Source: Mycobacterium sp. PS03-16
Lineage (GTDB): Bacteria; Actinomycetota; Actinomycetes; Mycobacteriales; Mycobacteriaceae
Reading direction: 5' to 3'
Length of the DNA: 64,000 bases
Assembly (NCBI RefSeq): GCF_004570325.1
Contig: NZ_SPQO01000017.1
Coordinates: 1-64,000, forward strand
Shown here: in pieces, positions 11,576 through 20,703 of the stretch
How positions within the stretch are numbered: position 1 is the stretch's first letter
How the letters are laid out: every line of letters begins with the position of its first letter
Translations under genes and position numbers: made by a program
Notes under the pieces: generated by a model
The model's database searches: none
What the model was told of the DNA's origin: nothing
The model's input: the letters and a program-made list of their open reading frames with translations, nothing else

Positions 11576-12712
11576 ATGTCTGAGCGCGCCGGACACATCG
11601 GGAAACCGCCGCGGCTGCCACCTCCACGAGTGGTCCGCGTCGTGGAGAGGGCGCGGACGGTCCTGCACCGTGCGTACACCCGGGCCGTCCCGCCGTTCGC
11701 CGGAGTACTGGACCTGACCATGGGCTTCGCCGTCGCCCAGTGCATCTACGCGGCCGCGCGCCTCGGGATCGCCGACGTGCTCGCCGAGGGACCGATGACG
11801 GTCGCGGACATCGCGTACCGGGTCGAGGCGGATCGCGCGTCGCTGCACCGCGTGCTGAGGGTGCTGGCGGCTCAGCAGATCTTCCACGAACGGCGGGACG
11901 GCCGGTTCGAGATGACCGCTCTGTCCCAGGCCCTGCGTGCCGACGCCACCGTGTCGATCCGCCCACTCCTGTTGATGCTCAGCCATCCGTTCTACTGGGA
12001 GCACTTCGGCAGGTTGACCGACGTGGTCCGGACGGGCGAGACCAGCCTGGACGCCGAATACGGCAAGGGACTGTTCGAGTGCCTGCAGGAGGCACCCGAC
12101 CTCGCGCGCGTGTTCAACGACGCGATGTCATGCGTGACCGCGATGTCGATTCCGCCGGTGCTCGCCGCCTACGACTTCTCGCGGTTCGGGACGATCGTCG
12201 ACGTGGGCGGGGGTTACGGGGAGATGCTCACCGCGATCCTGGGCGCCGCCAACGCAGCCCGCGGAGTGCTCGTCGAACTGCCCGCGCTGGAAGGGCAGGC
12301 GCGCGAGACGTTCCGTGCCGCCGGCATGGAGGGCCGCGCGACCGTTGCGCCCGGATCGTTCTTCGACAGCGTGCCCGGCGGTGGCGACCTCTACGTTCTC
12401 AAACACGTCCTCCACGACTGGTCGGATGAGCGAGCGGCGGACATCCTGAGGCGGGTCCGCGAGGCCATGTCCCCGGCCGCGACACTGCTGCTGATCGAAG
12501 CGGTCATCCCGCGCGGGAACGGGCTGCATTTCGGCAAGCTGCTCGATCTGGACATGCTGGTCTTCGCCGGTGGACGGGAACGGACCCGCGTCGAGTTCTC
12601 GGCACTGCTGCGCGACAACGGCTTTCAACTGAGACGCATCGTGCCCACGGTGACCCACCTGTCGCTCATCGAGGCGACAGTCGCTCCGGCCGCTGCGTCA
12701 CCTGCAGCATGA
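11576..12712 (+). CDS. SAM-dependent O-methyltransferase (CrtF/plant type)
   Basis: A 378-residue class I methyltransferase of the small-molecule O-methyltransferase group. It has an N-terminal winged-helix dimerisation domain (about 45-135; GFAVAQCIYAAARLGIADVL) and a catalytic domain with the SAM motif VDVGGGYGEML near 208-218, then LKHVLHDWSDE, the segment carrying the usual catalytic His/Asp. The substrate is unknown. A -10-like TAGTAT lies at 11535-11540. Its last 47 bases overlap the end of the opposing P450 gene. With the P450 it looks like a tailoring enzyme of the neighbouring biosynthetic operon. Confidence 0.87.
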   Translation: MSERAGHIGKPPRLPPPRVVRVVERARTVLHRAYTRAVPPFAGVLDLTMGFAVAQCIYAAARLGIADVLAEGPMTVADIAYRVEADRASLHRVLRVLAAQQIFHERRDGRFEMTALSQALRADATVSIRPLLLMLSHPFYWEHFGRLTDVVRTGETSLDAEYGKGLFECLQEAPDLARVFNDAMSCVTAMSIPPVLAAYDFSRFGTIVDVGGGYGEMLTAILGAANAARGVLVELPALEGQARETFRAAGMEGRATVAPGSFFDSVPGGGDLYVLKHVLHDWSDERAADILRRVREAMSPAATLLLIEAVIPRGNGLHFGKLLDLDMLVFAGGRERTRVEFSALLRDNGFQLRRIVPTVTHLSLIEATVAPAAASPAA

Positions 12713-14006
12713 CCGTGCCGGCAGGCGCCACCGCGATGCCGCGGGCGACGCTGCGCGGCGGCGACGATCCGGCGGCCGCTCCGGACGGACGGAGGTCGAG
12801 TGCGGTCAGGATGGTGCCGAGCGCCACGGCCAGTTCCGTGATGGCGAACGAGGCGCCGATACACCTGCGGTAGCCGCCGCCGAACGGCGCGTACTCGAAC
12901 GGAGACGGCCGGAACCGAAGGAACCGGTCCGGATCGAACCGGTGCGGCTCTGCCCAGATCTGCGGATTGAAATGCAAGGCGTAGAGCGCGACGCCGACCA
13001 CTTGCCCGGCGGGGTGGATCCGTCCGCCGACCGAGAGTGGTGCGGTCAGGCGCCGCAACACGATCGGCACCGGCGGGTGCATCCTGAGCACCTCCTTGAT
13101 CACCGCCCCGAGGAACGGGAGCGCGGCGATGTCCGTCGCCGTCGAGCAACCGGCGAGCTCGGCGAGTAGCCGGTCGCGCACCGACCGGTCATGCGCCACA
13201 TGGTAGAGCGCCCACGTCAGCGTCGACGCCGTGGTTTCGTGCCCCGCGGCGAGGAGTGTCCGCAACTGGTCGAGCGTCTCGGCGTCGGTGCGGCCTCGGC
13301 CGGACTCGTCCTTGGCGGACAGCAGCAGATCGAGCATGTCGTCGCCCACCGGGTGCGGCGGCCGCCGCGACGCCATGTCCTCGGACAGCAGGCGGTCGAG
13401 GTGGTCGCGCAGGCGCAACAGCCGCGCCCACGGCCCGCGTCCGGCGACGGCGTGGCGCAGCGCAGGTACCAACATGAGCGGTGCGGTGTTGGCCGCCAGG
13501 AGGTCTGTCACCGCCCGGGTATAGAGCGCCCGCCGCTGCGGATCGGTGACACCGAACACCACCCTGATCGCCACGTCCAGGGTGATGTCCAGGGCGAGTT
13601 CGTAGGCGTCGACGGTGTCGCCGACCTGCAACGGGCCGATCCGATGCGCCGTCGCCTCCGCGATCACAGCGGCATACCTCTTGATCTGTTCACCGTGCAG
13701 CGCCGGAGTCAACAGCACCCGCTCGCGGCGGTGTTGATCGCCGGACAGCAGGATCAGCGAAGCCGGTCCGACCACCGGCTCGATCGGGTTGGGCAACGGT
13801 GCTCGACATCCAGCCGCAGGTGCGGTGAGGACATCCCGCGCCGCCTCGCTGGTGCCGTGGAACACCACCTGACCGAGCCCCGGAAAGTGCAGTTCGAACG
13901 CGCGTTGGGTGGTGGCTCTGTCCGTGAAGAAGCCCACGGGATCGGCTGCCGCTTTAGCGGCCCTCAGGAGGGCGAGAGGCAAGGTGGGGGTCGGGGCCTT
14001 CACCAC
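12666..14006 (-). CDS. Cytochrome P450
   Basis: A 446-residue soluble P450 monooxygenase. I-helix AGHETTAS is at 254-261, the K-helix ExxR as EVLR at 305-308, and the heme loop FGGGYRRCIG at 375-384 with Cys382. No ferredoxin or reductase gene is adjacent, so it must borrow a redox partner. It starts at tandem GTG codons with GAGGTGAGGTG upstream, and is divergent from the ThDP-enzyme operon across a 1-kb gap. Its 3' end overlaps the O-methyltransferase tail-to-tail. Class: CYP family not assignable by eye. Confidence 0.93.
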   Translation of the reverse strand: MVKAPTPTLPLALLRAAKAAADPVGFFTDRATTQRAFELHFPGLGQVVFHGTSEAARDVLTAPAAGCRAPLPNPIEPVVGPASLILLSGDQHRRERVLLTPALHGEQIKRYAAVIAEATAHRIGPLQVGDTVDAYELALDITLDVAIRVVFGVTDPQRRALYTRAVTDLLAANTAPLMLVPALRHAVAGRGPWARLLRLRDHLDRLLSEDMASRRPPHPVGDDMLDLLLSAKDESGRGRTDAETLDQLRTLLAAGHETTASTLTWALYHVAHDRSVRDRLLAELAGCSTATDIAALPFLGAVIKEVLRMHPPVPIVLRRLTAPLSVGGRIHPAGQVVGVALYALHFNPQIWAEPHRFDPDRFLRFRPSPFEYAPFGGGYRRCIGASFAITELAVALGTILTALDLRPSGAAAGSSPPRSVARGIAVAPAGTVMLQVTQRPERLSPR

Positions 14007-15047
14007 GGTGACACCTCACCTCGGCGTGGTCCCGGCGGAACGATTTTGCTGCGCACCGTCATCGGCGGTGTCATGACTGCGCAATTGTGTCCCGGAGGGT
14101 GGTAGATATTCCCTGGCCGCGTGCATCCCAGCTGACGGGTGAGGGCAGGGCCGACAGTGGCATCGCGATGCCTTTGCGCTGGTGGAAGGTTTGCGCATGG
14201 CTCTGTCGCTTCCTTTGGCAAACACTTCCCCGGCGTGGTCCCCGCCGTGCTCTTGCGAGCCGGGCAGGCGTCGGACGCGGCGAATAATCCGAAGGAGGCC
14301 GGTGGCCAATTTGCGCGATTGCGGTCGCGCTGGGTCCTAGGCCCATCGCATTCGAGCGTGTGTAATTGACTGCTCGGTAAATCGACCGTCGAATGTATTT
14401 TCACTCGCATTTCCTGTTCGCGTCTTAACGACATACCAAAACGCCGATTTCTGACCACATATTGAATTTGCGAGCCGGAGTATCGACCGGCAGTCCGATG
14501 CTCAGGCTACGCGCGGTGGGCCGGCTCGACGTGTGGTTCCGTTATCTGAATCACCTTTGCAGCCATGTTGTGATATGGATCACAGTGCGAGAAGCGCCGA
14601 TCCGCGCCGACTCGGGGACGGCTTCCGATCGCCGCTGTTGGCAGGTGCCAGACGCGGTGTTGTCGTCGGCGCGATCGACACCGCTGGGATGGCGCCCGGG
14701 CGGTCGGCGCGTATGGCGAGTCATTGCTGTTCTCGGCGGTTCACGGGGCACCCGGAGTGGCAGGCGCACCGCGGTGCCCGGTGCCGGCCATCTCCTCAAC
14801 AACGAAATCAGAGCATTGATGTTTGCCCACCAGTGACGAAATGGCTGGTAAAACTGTGCGCAGGCGAGCCGAGAGGCGAAGTCGATGTTGATCGAGAAAC
14901 CATCTCGTCGCTATCACGAAAAAAATTCTGGTGAACCAGATCGGCGAGCGTAACGTATCTCACTCGAGAGGTGGAATCGCATTCCGAGTTCGCCAGTCGA
15001 TGCCGGAGTGCGGACGACGAGGGGTGTGCGCGAGGGGAGGCCGAACG
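14007..15047 (+). other. 1-kb intergenic regulatory region, AT-richer
   Basis: No convincing gene was found here. Short frames lack ribosome sites and have unnatural composition. Roughly 14340-14480 is clearly AT-richer than the rest of the window. The stretch separates the P450 (leftward) from the ThDP operon (rightward), so it should hold both promoters. It contains a perfect CRP-type palindrome at 14569. A weak promoter-like pair, TTGATC (14888) and TATCAC (14912) spaced by 18, lies nearer the operon. Confidence 0.6.
14569..14584 (+). promoter_or_regulatory. CRP/FNR-type operator TGTGA-N6-TCACA
   Basis: TGTGATATGGATCACA is an exact match to the palindrome recognised by mycobacterial CRP (Rv3676 type, cAMP-responsive) and corynebacterial GlxR. 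It lies 463 bases before the ThDP gene and 562 bases before the P450 start, in noncoding DNA. The site is seen; control of the cluster by CRP is inference. The distance to the ThDP start suggests it acts on a promoter well upstream or as a distal site. Confidence 0.6.
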
Positions 15048-16784
15048 ATGGCCATGGCTACTCCCATCCGGGTGGTCGATCACATCGTCGACTATCTGGC
15101 CTCAGGCGGGGTTCGTCATGTTTTCGGGGTGGACGGCGCGAACATCGAAGATGTCTACGACGCCGCCCACTTCCGTGACGACATCACCGCGGTGTTGGCC
15201 AAGCACGAGTTCTCCGCGGCGGCCATGGCGGACGGCTACAGCCGCAGCGGCGCCGGGCTGGGCGTGGTGATGGCTACCTCCGGCGGCGGATCGCTCAATC
15301 TCATTCCCGGACTGGGTGAGTCGCTGGCCAGCAGAGTGCCGGTGCTTGCGCTGGTCGGTCAACCACCGCTGTCCCTGGACGGGCGGGGGAGCTTCCAGGA
15401 CACCAGCGGGTGCAGCGGCTCACTGGACGCCGTGGCCCTGTTCTCGGCGGTGTCGGTGTTCTGCGAACGGATCACCACACCCGCCGACATCCGCACCGCC
15501 CTACCGCGCGCGGTGCGGGCCGCGTTCTCCGGAGGGCCTGCGGTCCTGCTGTTGCCCAAGGACATTCAGCAGGCAGAGCTCAGCGCCGAACACGCCGCGG
15601 TCGGGCGGAACGGCCGTTCTCCCCGGCCGCGGCAGATCGGCGACCCGCGCCCGATCGCGCGGGCTCTCCGTAAGGTCGACGGCCCCGTGACGATCGTCGC
15701 CGGCGAACAGGTCATCCGCGACGACGCCCGTGCCGAACTCGAGCAGCTCAGGGCGATCCTGCGGGCGTGTGTCGCGGTGGTGCCCGACGCCAAGGACGCG
15801 GCAGGCACCCCGGGCATGGGTTCGTCGTCAGCCCTGGGGGTGACCGGCGTGATGGGTCATCCCGGGACCGCGGAGATCATCGCCGGCAGCTCGGTCTGCC
15901 TACTGGTCGGCACCCGCCTGCCTGTCACCGCGCGCGCGGGACTGGACCGGGCGCTGGCCGGGCCGCGACTGCTGTCGATCGGGGCGGCTGCACCGTACAT
16001 CCCGTGCACGCACATCCACAGCGACGACCTGCAGGCCGCGCTCCCGCTGCTCAGCCGCGGGCTCACCGGGCACGGGCGGCCCCACGGATTGCGTGTCCCC
16101 GCCGCGATTCCCCGCACCGAGCTGTCCCCGCCTGCGTTCGAGGGGTCTGGAGTGCGCTACCGCGCGGCGATGAAGGCGCTCGACCGACTGCTGCCCGACG
16201 ACGTCGACATCGTCGTCGACGCCGGGAACACCGGTGCGGCTGCCATTCATCACCTCCCGTGTCGGCGCCGGGGCCGATTTCTGGTGGCTCTGGGCATGGG
16301 GGGCATGGGCTACAGCTTCGGCGCGGGAATCGGTGTCGCCTTCGGGCGGGGCCGCCGCACGGTGATCATCGCCGGTGACGGTGCCTTCTACATGCACGGC
16401 CTCGAAATGCACACCGCGATCCAGCACCGGCTGCCGGTGACATTCGTGTTGTTCAACAACAACGCGCACGCCATGTGTGTCACGCGCGAGCAGCTGTACT
16501 ACCGAGGCCTCTACAGCTACAACAGATTCGATCCCGCGCGCCTCGGCGCAGGGCTGGCCGCCATGTTCCCGGGCATGCCGTCGGTCGACGTCACCGACAT
16601 CGGGACCCTGGCCACCGCGCTGGACTCCACGCTGCACACCAACGGTCCGTCCGTCGTCGCGGTCGAATGCTCCGCCGACGAGATCCCGCCGTTCGCACCG
16701 TTCTTGGCCGCGGGCCAACCCGCGGCCCCCAGCCTGCCCACGACCCTCGAGGAGGAGCGGATCGATGTCCCTGCCAGCGCTTGA
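15048..16784 (+). CDS. ThDP-dependent enzyme, acetolactate synthase-like
   Basis: A 578-residue thiamine-diphosphate enzyme with the three-domain acetohydroxyacid synthase/pyruvate decarboxylase layout. The activating Glu is Glu54 (AKHEFSAAAMADGY), and the ThDP/Mg motif begins GDGAFYMHG at about 443 and ends with the Asn triplet LFNNN near 472. ATG 15048 follows GAGGGGAGG by seven bases; the in-frame extension to 14931 is ignored. The reaction is probably decarboxylation of a 2-oxo acid and transfer of the acyl anion to an aldehyde or ketone. Its place first in a secondary-metabolism operon argues against branched-chain biosynthesis. The 3' end overlaps the next gene by 20 bases. Confidence 0.9.
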   Translation: MAMATPIRVVDHIVDYLASGGVRHVFGVDGANIEDVYDAAHFRDDITAVLAKHEFSAAAMADGYSRSGAGLGVVMATSGGGSLNLIPGLGESLASRVPVLALVGQPPLSLDGRGSFQDTSGCSGSLDAVALFSAVSVFCERITTPADIRTALPRAVRAAFSGGPAVLLLPKDIQQAELSAEHAAVGRNGRSPRPRQIGDPRPIARALRKVDGPVTIVAGEQVIRDDARAELEQLRAILRACVAVVPDAKDAAGTPGMGSSSALGVTGVMGHPGTAEIIAGSSVCLLVGTRLPVTARAGLDRALAGPRLLSIGAAAPYIPCTHIHSDDLQAALPLLSRGLTGHGRPHGLRVPAAIPRTELSPPAFEGSGVRYRAAMKALDRLLPDDVDIVVDAGNTGAAAIHHLPCRRRGRFLVALGMGGMGYSFGAGIGVAFGRGRRTVIIAGDGAFYMHGLEMHTAIQHRLPVTFVLFNNNAHAMCVTREQLYYRGLYSYNRFDPARLGAGLAAMFPGMPSVDVTDIGTLATALDSTLHTNGPSVVAVECSADEIPPFAPFLAAGQPAAPSLPTTLEEERIDVPASA

Positions 16785-17430
16785 CGATATCGTCACCCAC
16801 ACCGGCACCGCGCAACCGATCGACGGTGTGATCCGGATCGAGACCTCACCGCGGGAGCGGGCCACCCCGATCATCATGGACATGATGCGGTCGGTGTATC
16901 CGCACGACGAGGTGTTCGGCGAGTTCTGCACGGTCAACAGCTATGTCGACTGTCCACCGGACGAGTTGTTCGACTACCTCGCCGACACCCGCAGCCTGGA
17001 GGAGTGGACCTACAGCCTGCGCGGTTTCGAGCCCACCGACGAGGACGGACTGTGGCTGGCCTGGGACCGGCTCGGCTCCGAGACCGAGATCTACACCAGG
17101 ACCGTGTCCAATCGCGATGCCCGCACGGTCGACTATCACTGCGCGTGGGACCAGGGCAGGCATCTGTGGATGATCTACCTGATGCGCGTCGTCGACGCCC
17201 GCGTCGTGCTCGACAAGCCGGGCTCGGTGGTGTTGTGGACCAATTGCCACCACCCGTTCTACGACAAGAACCCCTACCCGGAGACCGCGCCGCCGCAGCG
17301 GCCCGTGTGGGTCGGCGACTTCTGGGACATGTTCGGCGCCGGGCATCTGCTCGAACTGAAGAACCTCAAGGCGATCGCCGAGTACCGACATCGCAACGGC
17401 CTGCCGATCACACCGGCCTGGATGGATTGA
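16765..17430 (+). CDS. SRPBCC/START-like protein (polyketide cyclase fold)
   Basis: A 221-residue protein. The segment from about residue 45 (VNSYVDCPPDELFDYLADT) reads like the start of an SRPBCC ligand-binding domain as in aromatases/cyclases and lipid-transfer proteins. A Trp/Tyr/His-rich core follows (YHCAWDQGRHLWMIYLM, TNCHHPFYD). ATG 16765 has GGAGGAG upstream and starts inside the ThDP gene; the frame is open further left only as a shadow. Such proteins bind or cyclise hydrophobic intermediates. In this operon it may hold the product of the ThDP or KAS enzyme. No catalytic residue can be assigned. Confidence 0.8.
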   Translation: MSLPALDDIVTHTGTAQPIDGVIRIETSPRERATPIIMDMMRSVYPHDEVFGEFCTVNSYVDCPPDELFDYLADTRSLEEWTYSLRGFEPTDEDGLWLAWDRLGSETEIYTRTVSNRDARTVDYHCAWDQGRHLWMIYLMRVVDARVVLDKPGSVVLWTNCHHPFYDKNPYPETAPPQRPVWVGDFWDMFGAGHLLELKNLKAIAEYRHRNGLPITPAWMD

Positions 17431-17440
17431 GGCACCCGAG

Positions 17441-18454
17441 ATGACTGTCAGCCTGGTCGACGTCTCGACCTATCTCCCCGGCGAACCCATCAGCGCCGAG
17501 TACTACGCCAACTTCGCCAGCGCGGACGAACTCCGTGAACACCTCATGTTCCGGGCGCCGAAGTTCCGCCACCATGTGGCCGAGGACGAAACGGCCATCG
17601 ACATGGTCGAACGGGCCACCGCCGGACTGGTCGACCGGCACGGCCATGACACCATCGCCGACGTCGACATCCTGATCACCCACACCCAGATGCCGGACAT
17701 GCCGTTCTATGGCGGTGGCGGCGGAATGGCCCACCGGCTGGGCATGAAGCCGCGCACGGTGATCGACCTGCACAACGGCGGCTGCGCCGCCTTCATTCTG
17801 GGCCTGCAGCTGGCCCGCACGCTGATCCTGGCCGGCGAGGGCCGGACGGCCCTGATCGCGCTGGCGCAGAACGCCGCCGGGCAGATCTTCGATCAGCCGT
17901 TGACCCGCCAGAAGGCGCAGTCGTGCGTACCCGGCGACGGTGCGGCCGTCGGCCTGGTCACCCTCTCCGACGAGTCGCCCGTCCTCGACGTGGAGTGCCG
18001 CACGTACGGCGAGTACGCCGGGGACATGACGATCGCGGTCGAACCGTTCCGAAAGTGGTGGCAGCCGGGACCGGGGGAGGGGTGCATCGGATTCACCGAG
18101 GCCAAGATCACCAAGGTGCTGGCGCGGGGCAACCGGCAGGTTCCCGAGGTGTCGTACGCGGTATGCGACCGGCTCGGCATCAAGCCCAAGGAACTCGACC
18201 TGTTCGTGACCAATCAGCCCAATCGGGTGTTCCTGCGCAACTGGCGTGATGCGCTGGAGTTGCCCAGGGAACGGCACCGCGACACCTTCGACGAATGCGG
18301 GAACCTGTTCGCGGTGGGCATTCCGCTCAATCTCGACCGCGCGATCAGCGACGGGCAGCTGCGGCGCGGCGACACCGTGCTGATGGCCGCATTCGCCCAC
18401 GCCGGGGACTTCGCCGGCGCGGCGGCCGTGCGCTGGGGTGGTCGAGCGGCATGA
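17441..18454 (+). CDS. KAS III-like condensing enzyme with altered triad
   Basis: A 337-residue thiolase-fold enzyme of the FabH/KAS III group. The nucleophile is Cys115 in HNGGCAAF, in the expected place. The usual His of the HQAN motif is replaced: the sequence reads TNQPN with Asn258. The late Asn is kept (CGNLF, Asn288). Loss of the His usually means loss of decarboxylative condensation, so the enzyme may instead move an acyl group to an O or N acceptor, as some KAS III-like acyltransferases of secondary metabolism do. Its stop overlaps the aminotransferase start (ATGA). Substrates unknown. Confidence 0.88.
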   Translation: MTVSLVDVSTYLPGEPISAEYYANFASADELREHLMFRAPKFRHHVAEDETAIDMVERATAGLVDRHGHDTIADVDILITHTQMPDMPFYGGGGGMAHRLGMKPRTVIDLHNGGCAAFILGLQLARTLILAGEGRTALIALAQNAAGQIFDQPLTRQKAQSCVPGDGAAVGLVTLSDESPVLDVECRTYGEYAGDMTIAVEPFRKWWQPGPGEGCIGFTEAKITKVLARGNRQVPEVSYAVCDRLGIKPKELDLFVTNQPNRVFLRNWRDALELPRERHRDTFDECGNLFAVGIPLNLDRAISDGQLRRGDTVLMAAFAHAGDFAGAAAVRWGGRAA

Positions 18455-19512
18455 CCCTCACCGCAGACCCGGGGCCCGCGGCGCCGCTGCGGATGCCCGC
18501 ACCCCAGGGGGTGGCCGCGACGCCGCTGGCGGTCGACCCGATGGCGTTGTCGCTCAACGAGAATCCGTATCCGCCGCTACCTGCCGTCCGGTCGGCGATG
18601 ACGGAGGCGGTGCAGGCCGCCAACCGGTATCCGGAGTTCCTCCCGGAGTCCCTGCGGCACCTGATCGCCGGTCACATCGGGGTGCCCGACGAGCAGGTCG
18701 TCGTCGGCCCGGGCGCGACGGGGGTGCTGCTGCAGGTCATGCACGCCTTCACCTCACCTGGTGATCGGATCGTGCTGCCGTTTCCGGTCTTCGAGGGGTA
18801 TCCCATCGCGTCCGCGATGACTCGGCTGGAACTGGTCACGGTGCCGCTGCTGGCATCTGGTCACCACGACCTGACGGCGATGGCGGACGCGGCGTCGGGG
18901 GCGCGCATCGTCGTGATCTGCCGGCCGCACAGCCCGACGGGCACCGTGGAGGACGTCGCCGATGTCGAGCGCTTCCTGACCACGTTGTCGGAGGACACCA
19001 TCGTGATCTTCGACGAGGCCTACGTGGAGTTCGTTGCGCCCCAACACCGGATCGACGCCGTCGCGCTCGTCGAGCGGTTCCCGAACGTTCTGGTCCTGCG
19101 CACGTTCTCCAAGGCCTACGGGCTGGCCGGTGTGCGGGTCGGCTACGCGGTGGGCTCATGGGGGCTGACCGCCGAACTGTGGGCGATGCAACTCCCATTC
19201 GGGATGAGCAGCATCGGGTTGGTTGCGGTGGCGGCGTCCTACCGGGCGGAAGCCCAACTCCGCCGACGGGTCCGGTTGATCACCTCGGAGCGCCGCCACT
19301 TGCGGGCGCGCCTGCGCGCGCTCGGGATCGCGACGACTGACGGGCACGCCAACTTCGTGTACCTGCCCGCCGCCGAGCGGCCGTGGCCGGAGGTCTTCGA
19401 CGGGGCTGACGGGGTCAGGGTCAAGCACTGTGTCGATGGCGGAGTCCGCATCACCGTGGGCGGCCGCTCGTCGACCGGGGCCGTGCTGGCCGCCGTGCGC
19501 GGTAAGCGATGA
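18451..19512 (+). CDS. PLP aminotransferase, HisC-like class I/II
   Basis: A 353-residue fold-type I PLP enzyme of the histidinol-phosphate aminotransferase group. The typical N-terminal SLNENPYPPLP precedes the cofactor-binding elements. Asp/Tyr of the PLP pocket appear in IFDEAYVEF, and the Schiff-base Lys221 in TFSKAYGLAGVRVGYA. Its place between a KAS III and a flavoenzyme, far from his genes, suggests a pathway-specific aminotransferase or decarboxylating PLP enzyme. It is translationally coupled to the KAS III gene by a four-base overlap. Confidence 0.87.
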   Translation: MTLTADPGPAAPLRMPAPQGVAATPLAVDPMALSLNENPYPPLPAVRSAMTEAVQAANRYPEFLPESLRHLIAGHIGVPDEQVVVGPGATGVLLQVMHAFTSPGDRIVLPFPVFEGYPIASAMTRLELVTVPLLASGHHDLTAMADAASGARIVVICRPHSPTGTVEDVADVERFLTTLSEDTIVIFDEAYVEFVAPQHRIDAVALVERFPNVLVLRTFSKAYGLAGVRVGYAVGSWGLTAELWAMQLPFGMSSIGLVAVAASYRAEAQLRRRVRLITSERRHLRARLRALGIATTDGHANFVYLPAAERPWPEVFDGADGVRVKHCVDGGVRITVGGRSSTGAVLAAVRGKR

Positions 19513-19546
19513 CACCGCCGGCTCGGCAGTCGGGATCGGAGGGGTG

Positions 19547-20695
19547 ATGCGCAGTCGTCAGCTGGTCGTGATCGGTGCGGGGCCTTCCGGGGTGGCGACC
19601 GCATTGAGTCTGCGTGACAGAGGTTTACGGCCCGTGCTGATCGACCGGGCCGACCACGTGGGTTCGTCGTGGGCGTCGCGCTACGACCGGCTCAAACTCA
19701 ACACCGGGCGGCGCACCTCACACATGCCGGATCGGCCCTACCCGAGGGGCACCGGCGTCTTCCCGACGCGCGACCAGGTGGTCGAGCACCTCGACCGGCA
19801 CGCTCACGAAGACGGCATCGAGCTGCTGCTGGGCACGACCGTGACGCGCATCGACCGGCACTCCACCGGATGGGCGCTGAGCACGTCCTCGGGCGATCTC
19901 GTCGCCGCGCAGGTGGTGGTGGCCACCGGCTACGAACACAGCCCGCGAATCCCGCAGTGGGAGGGCATGTCCTCCTATCCCGGTGCGGTCACCCACTCCT
20001 GTGAGTACCGCAACCCGCGGCCGTACGCCGGCAAGCGGGTGCTCGTCGTCGGCGCGGGCTCCTCGGCGATGGAGATCGTGCACGACGTCGCGACCGGCGG
20101 TGCCGAAACCGCCTGGCTCGCCGTCCGCACGGCGCCGCACATCATGATCCGAGCGCTGCCGGGCGGCTTCCCGTCCGATTACATCGCGACGCCGTTGTTC
20201 GACGCACCGACACGAATGGCCGACGCGGTCTCCCGGGTGGCGCAGCGCATCGACGTCGGCGACCTGACCGCCTACGGCCTACCCACCCCGTCGGAAGGGG
20301 TGTTCGCCCGCGGGAAGCGGCTGGGCCGCGCACCGGTCATCGTTGACCGGGAAGTGGTGCGCGCCATCAAATCCCGGGTGTTCGAGGTGGTTCCCACCAT
20401 CGAGCGGTTCGACGGCGCCACCGTGACACTGGTCGACGGCAGGCGCCTGCAGCCCGACGCCGTGATCTGCGCGACCGGCTACACCCGCGGGCTCGATCAG
20501 CTGGTCGGGCACCTCGGGGTCCTCGACGACAGGGGGCTGCCGCTGGTGTGCGGCGCCGCCCCGGCGGCACCGGGGCTGCGGTTCGTCGGCTTCCTGTCGC
20601 GCCCCGGCCTGATCTCCTACGTCGCCAAACAGTCGCGCCACGTCGCCCGGCAGATCGCCGGTGAGCTCGACCGCGCCCCGTCCCTGACCACCTGA
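19547..20695 (+). CDS. Flavin-dependent monooxygenase (FMO/BVMO-like)
   Basis: A 382-residue FAD/NADPH flavoprotein. The first Rossmann motif GAGPSG is at 10-15, with the second dinucleotide motif VVGAGSSAMEI near 167. An FMO-like segment is ICATGYTRGL in the C-terminal half. The full Baeyer-Villiger fingerprint is not seen, so N-oxidation, S-oxidation or hydroxylation are equally possible. The start ATG 19547 has GGAGGGG upstream. An amine made by the preceding aminotransferase is a plausible substrate (inference). Confidence 0.87.
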   Translation: MRSRQLVVIGAGPSGVATALSLRDRGLRPVLIDRADHVGSSWASRYDRLKLNTGRRTSHMPDRPYPRGTGVFPTRDQVVEHLDRHAHEDGIELLLGTTVTRIDRHSTGWALSTSSGDLVAAQVVVATGYEHSPRIPQWEGMSSYPGAVTHSCEYRNPRPYAGKRVLVVGAGSSAMEIVHDVATGGAETAWLAVRTAPHIMIRALPGGFPSDYIATPLFDAPTRMADAVSRVAQRIDVGDLTAYGLPTPSEGVFARGKRLGRAPVIVDREVVRAIKSRVFEVVPTIERFDGATVTLVDGRRLQPDAVICATGYTRGLDQLVGHLGVLDDRGLPLVCGAAPAAPGLRFVGFLSRPGLISYVAKQSRHVARQIAGELDRAPSLTT

Positions 20696-20703
20696 GCCCT
20701 GCC

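Noticed and set aside
14016..14836. Short frames on both strands in the 1-kb gap
   Set aside because: No ribosome sites, mixed composition and no recognisable segment; better explained as regulatory DNA.
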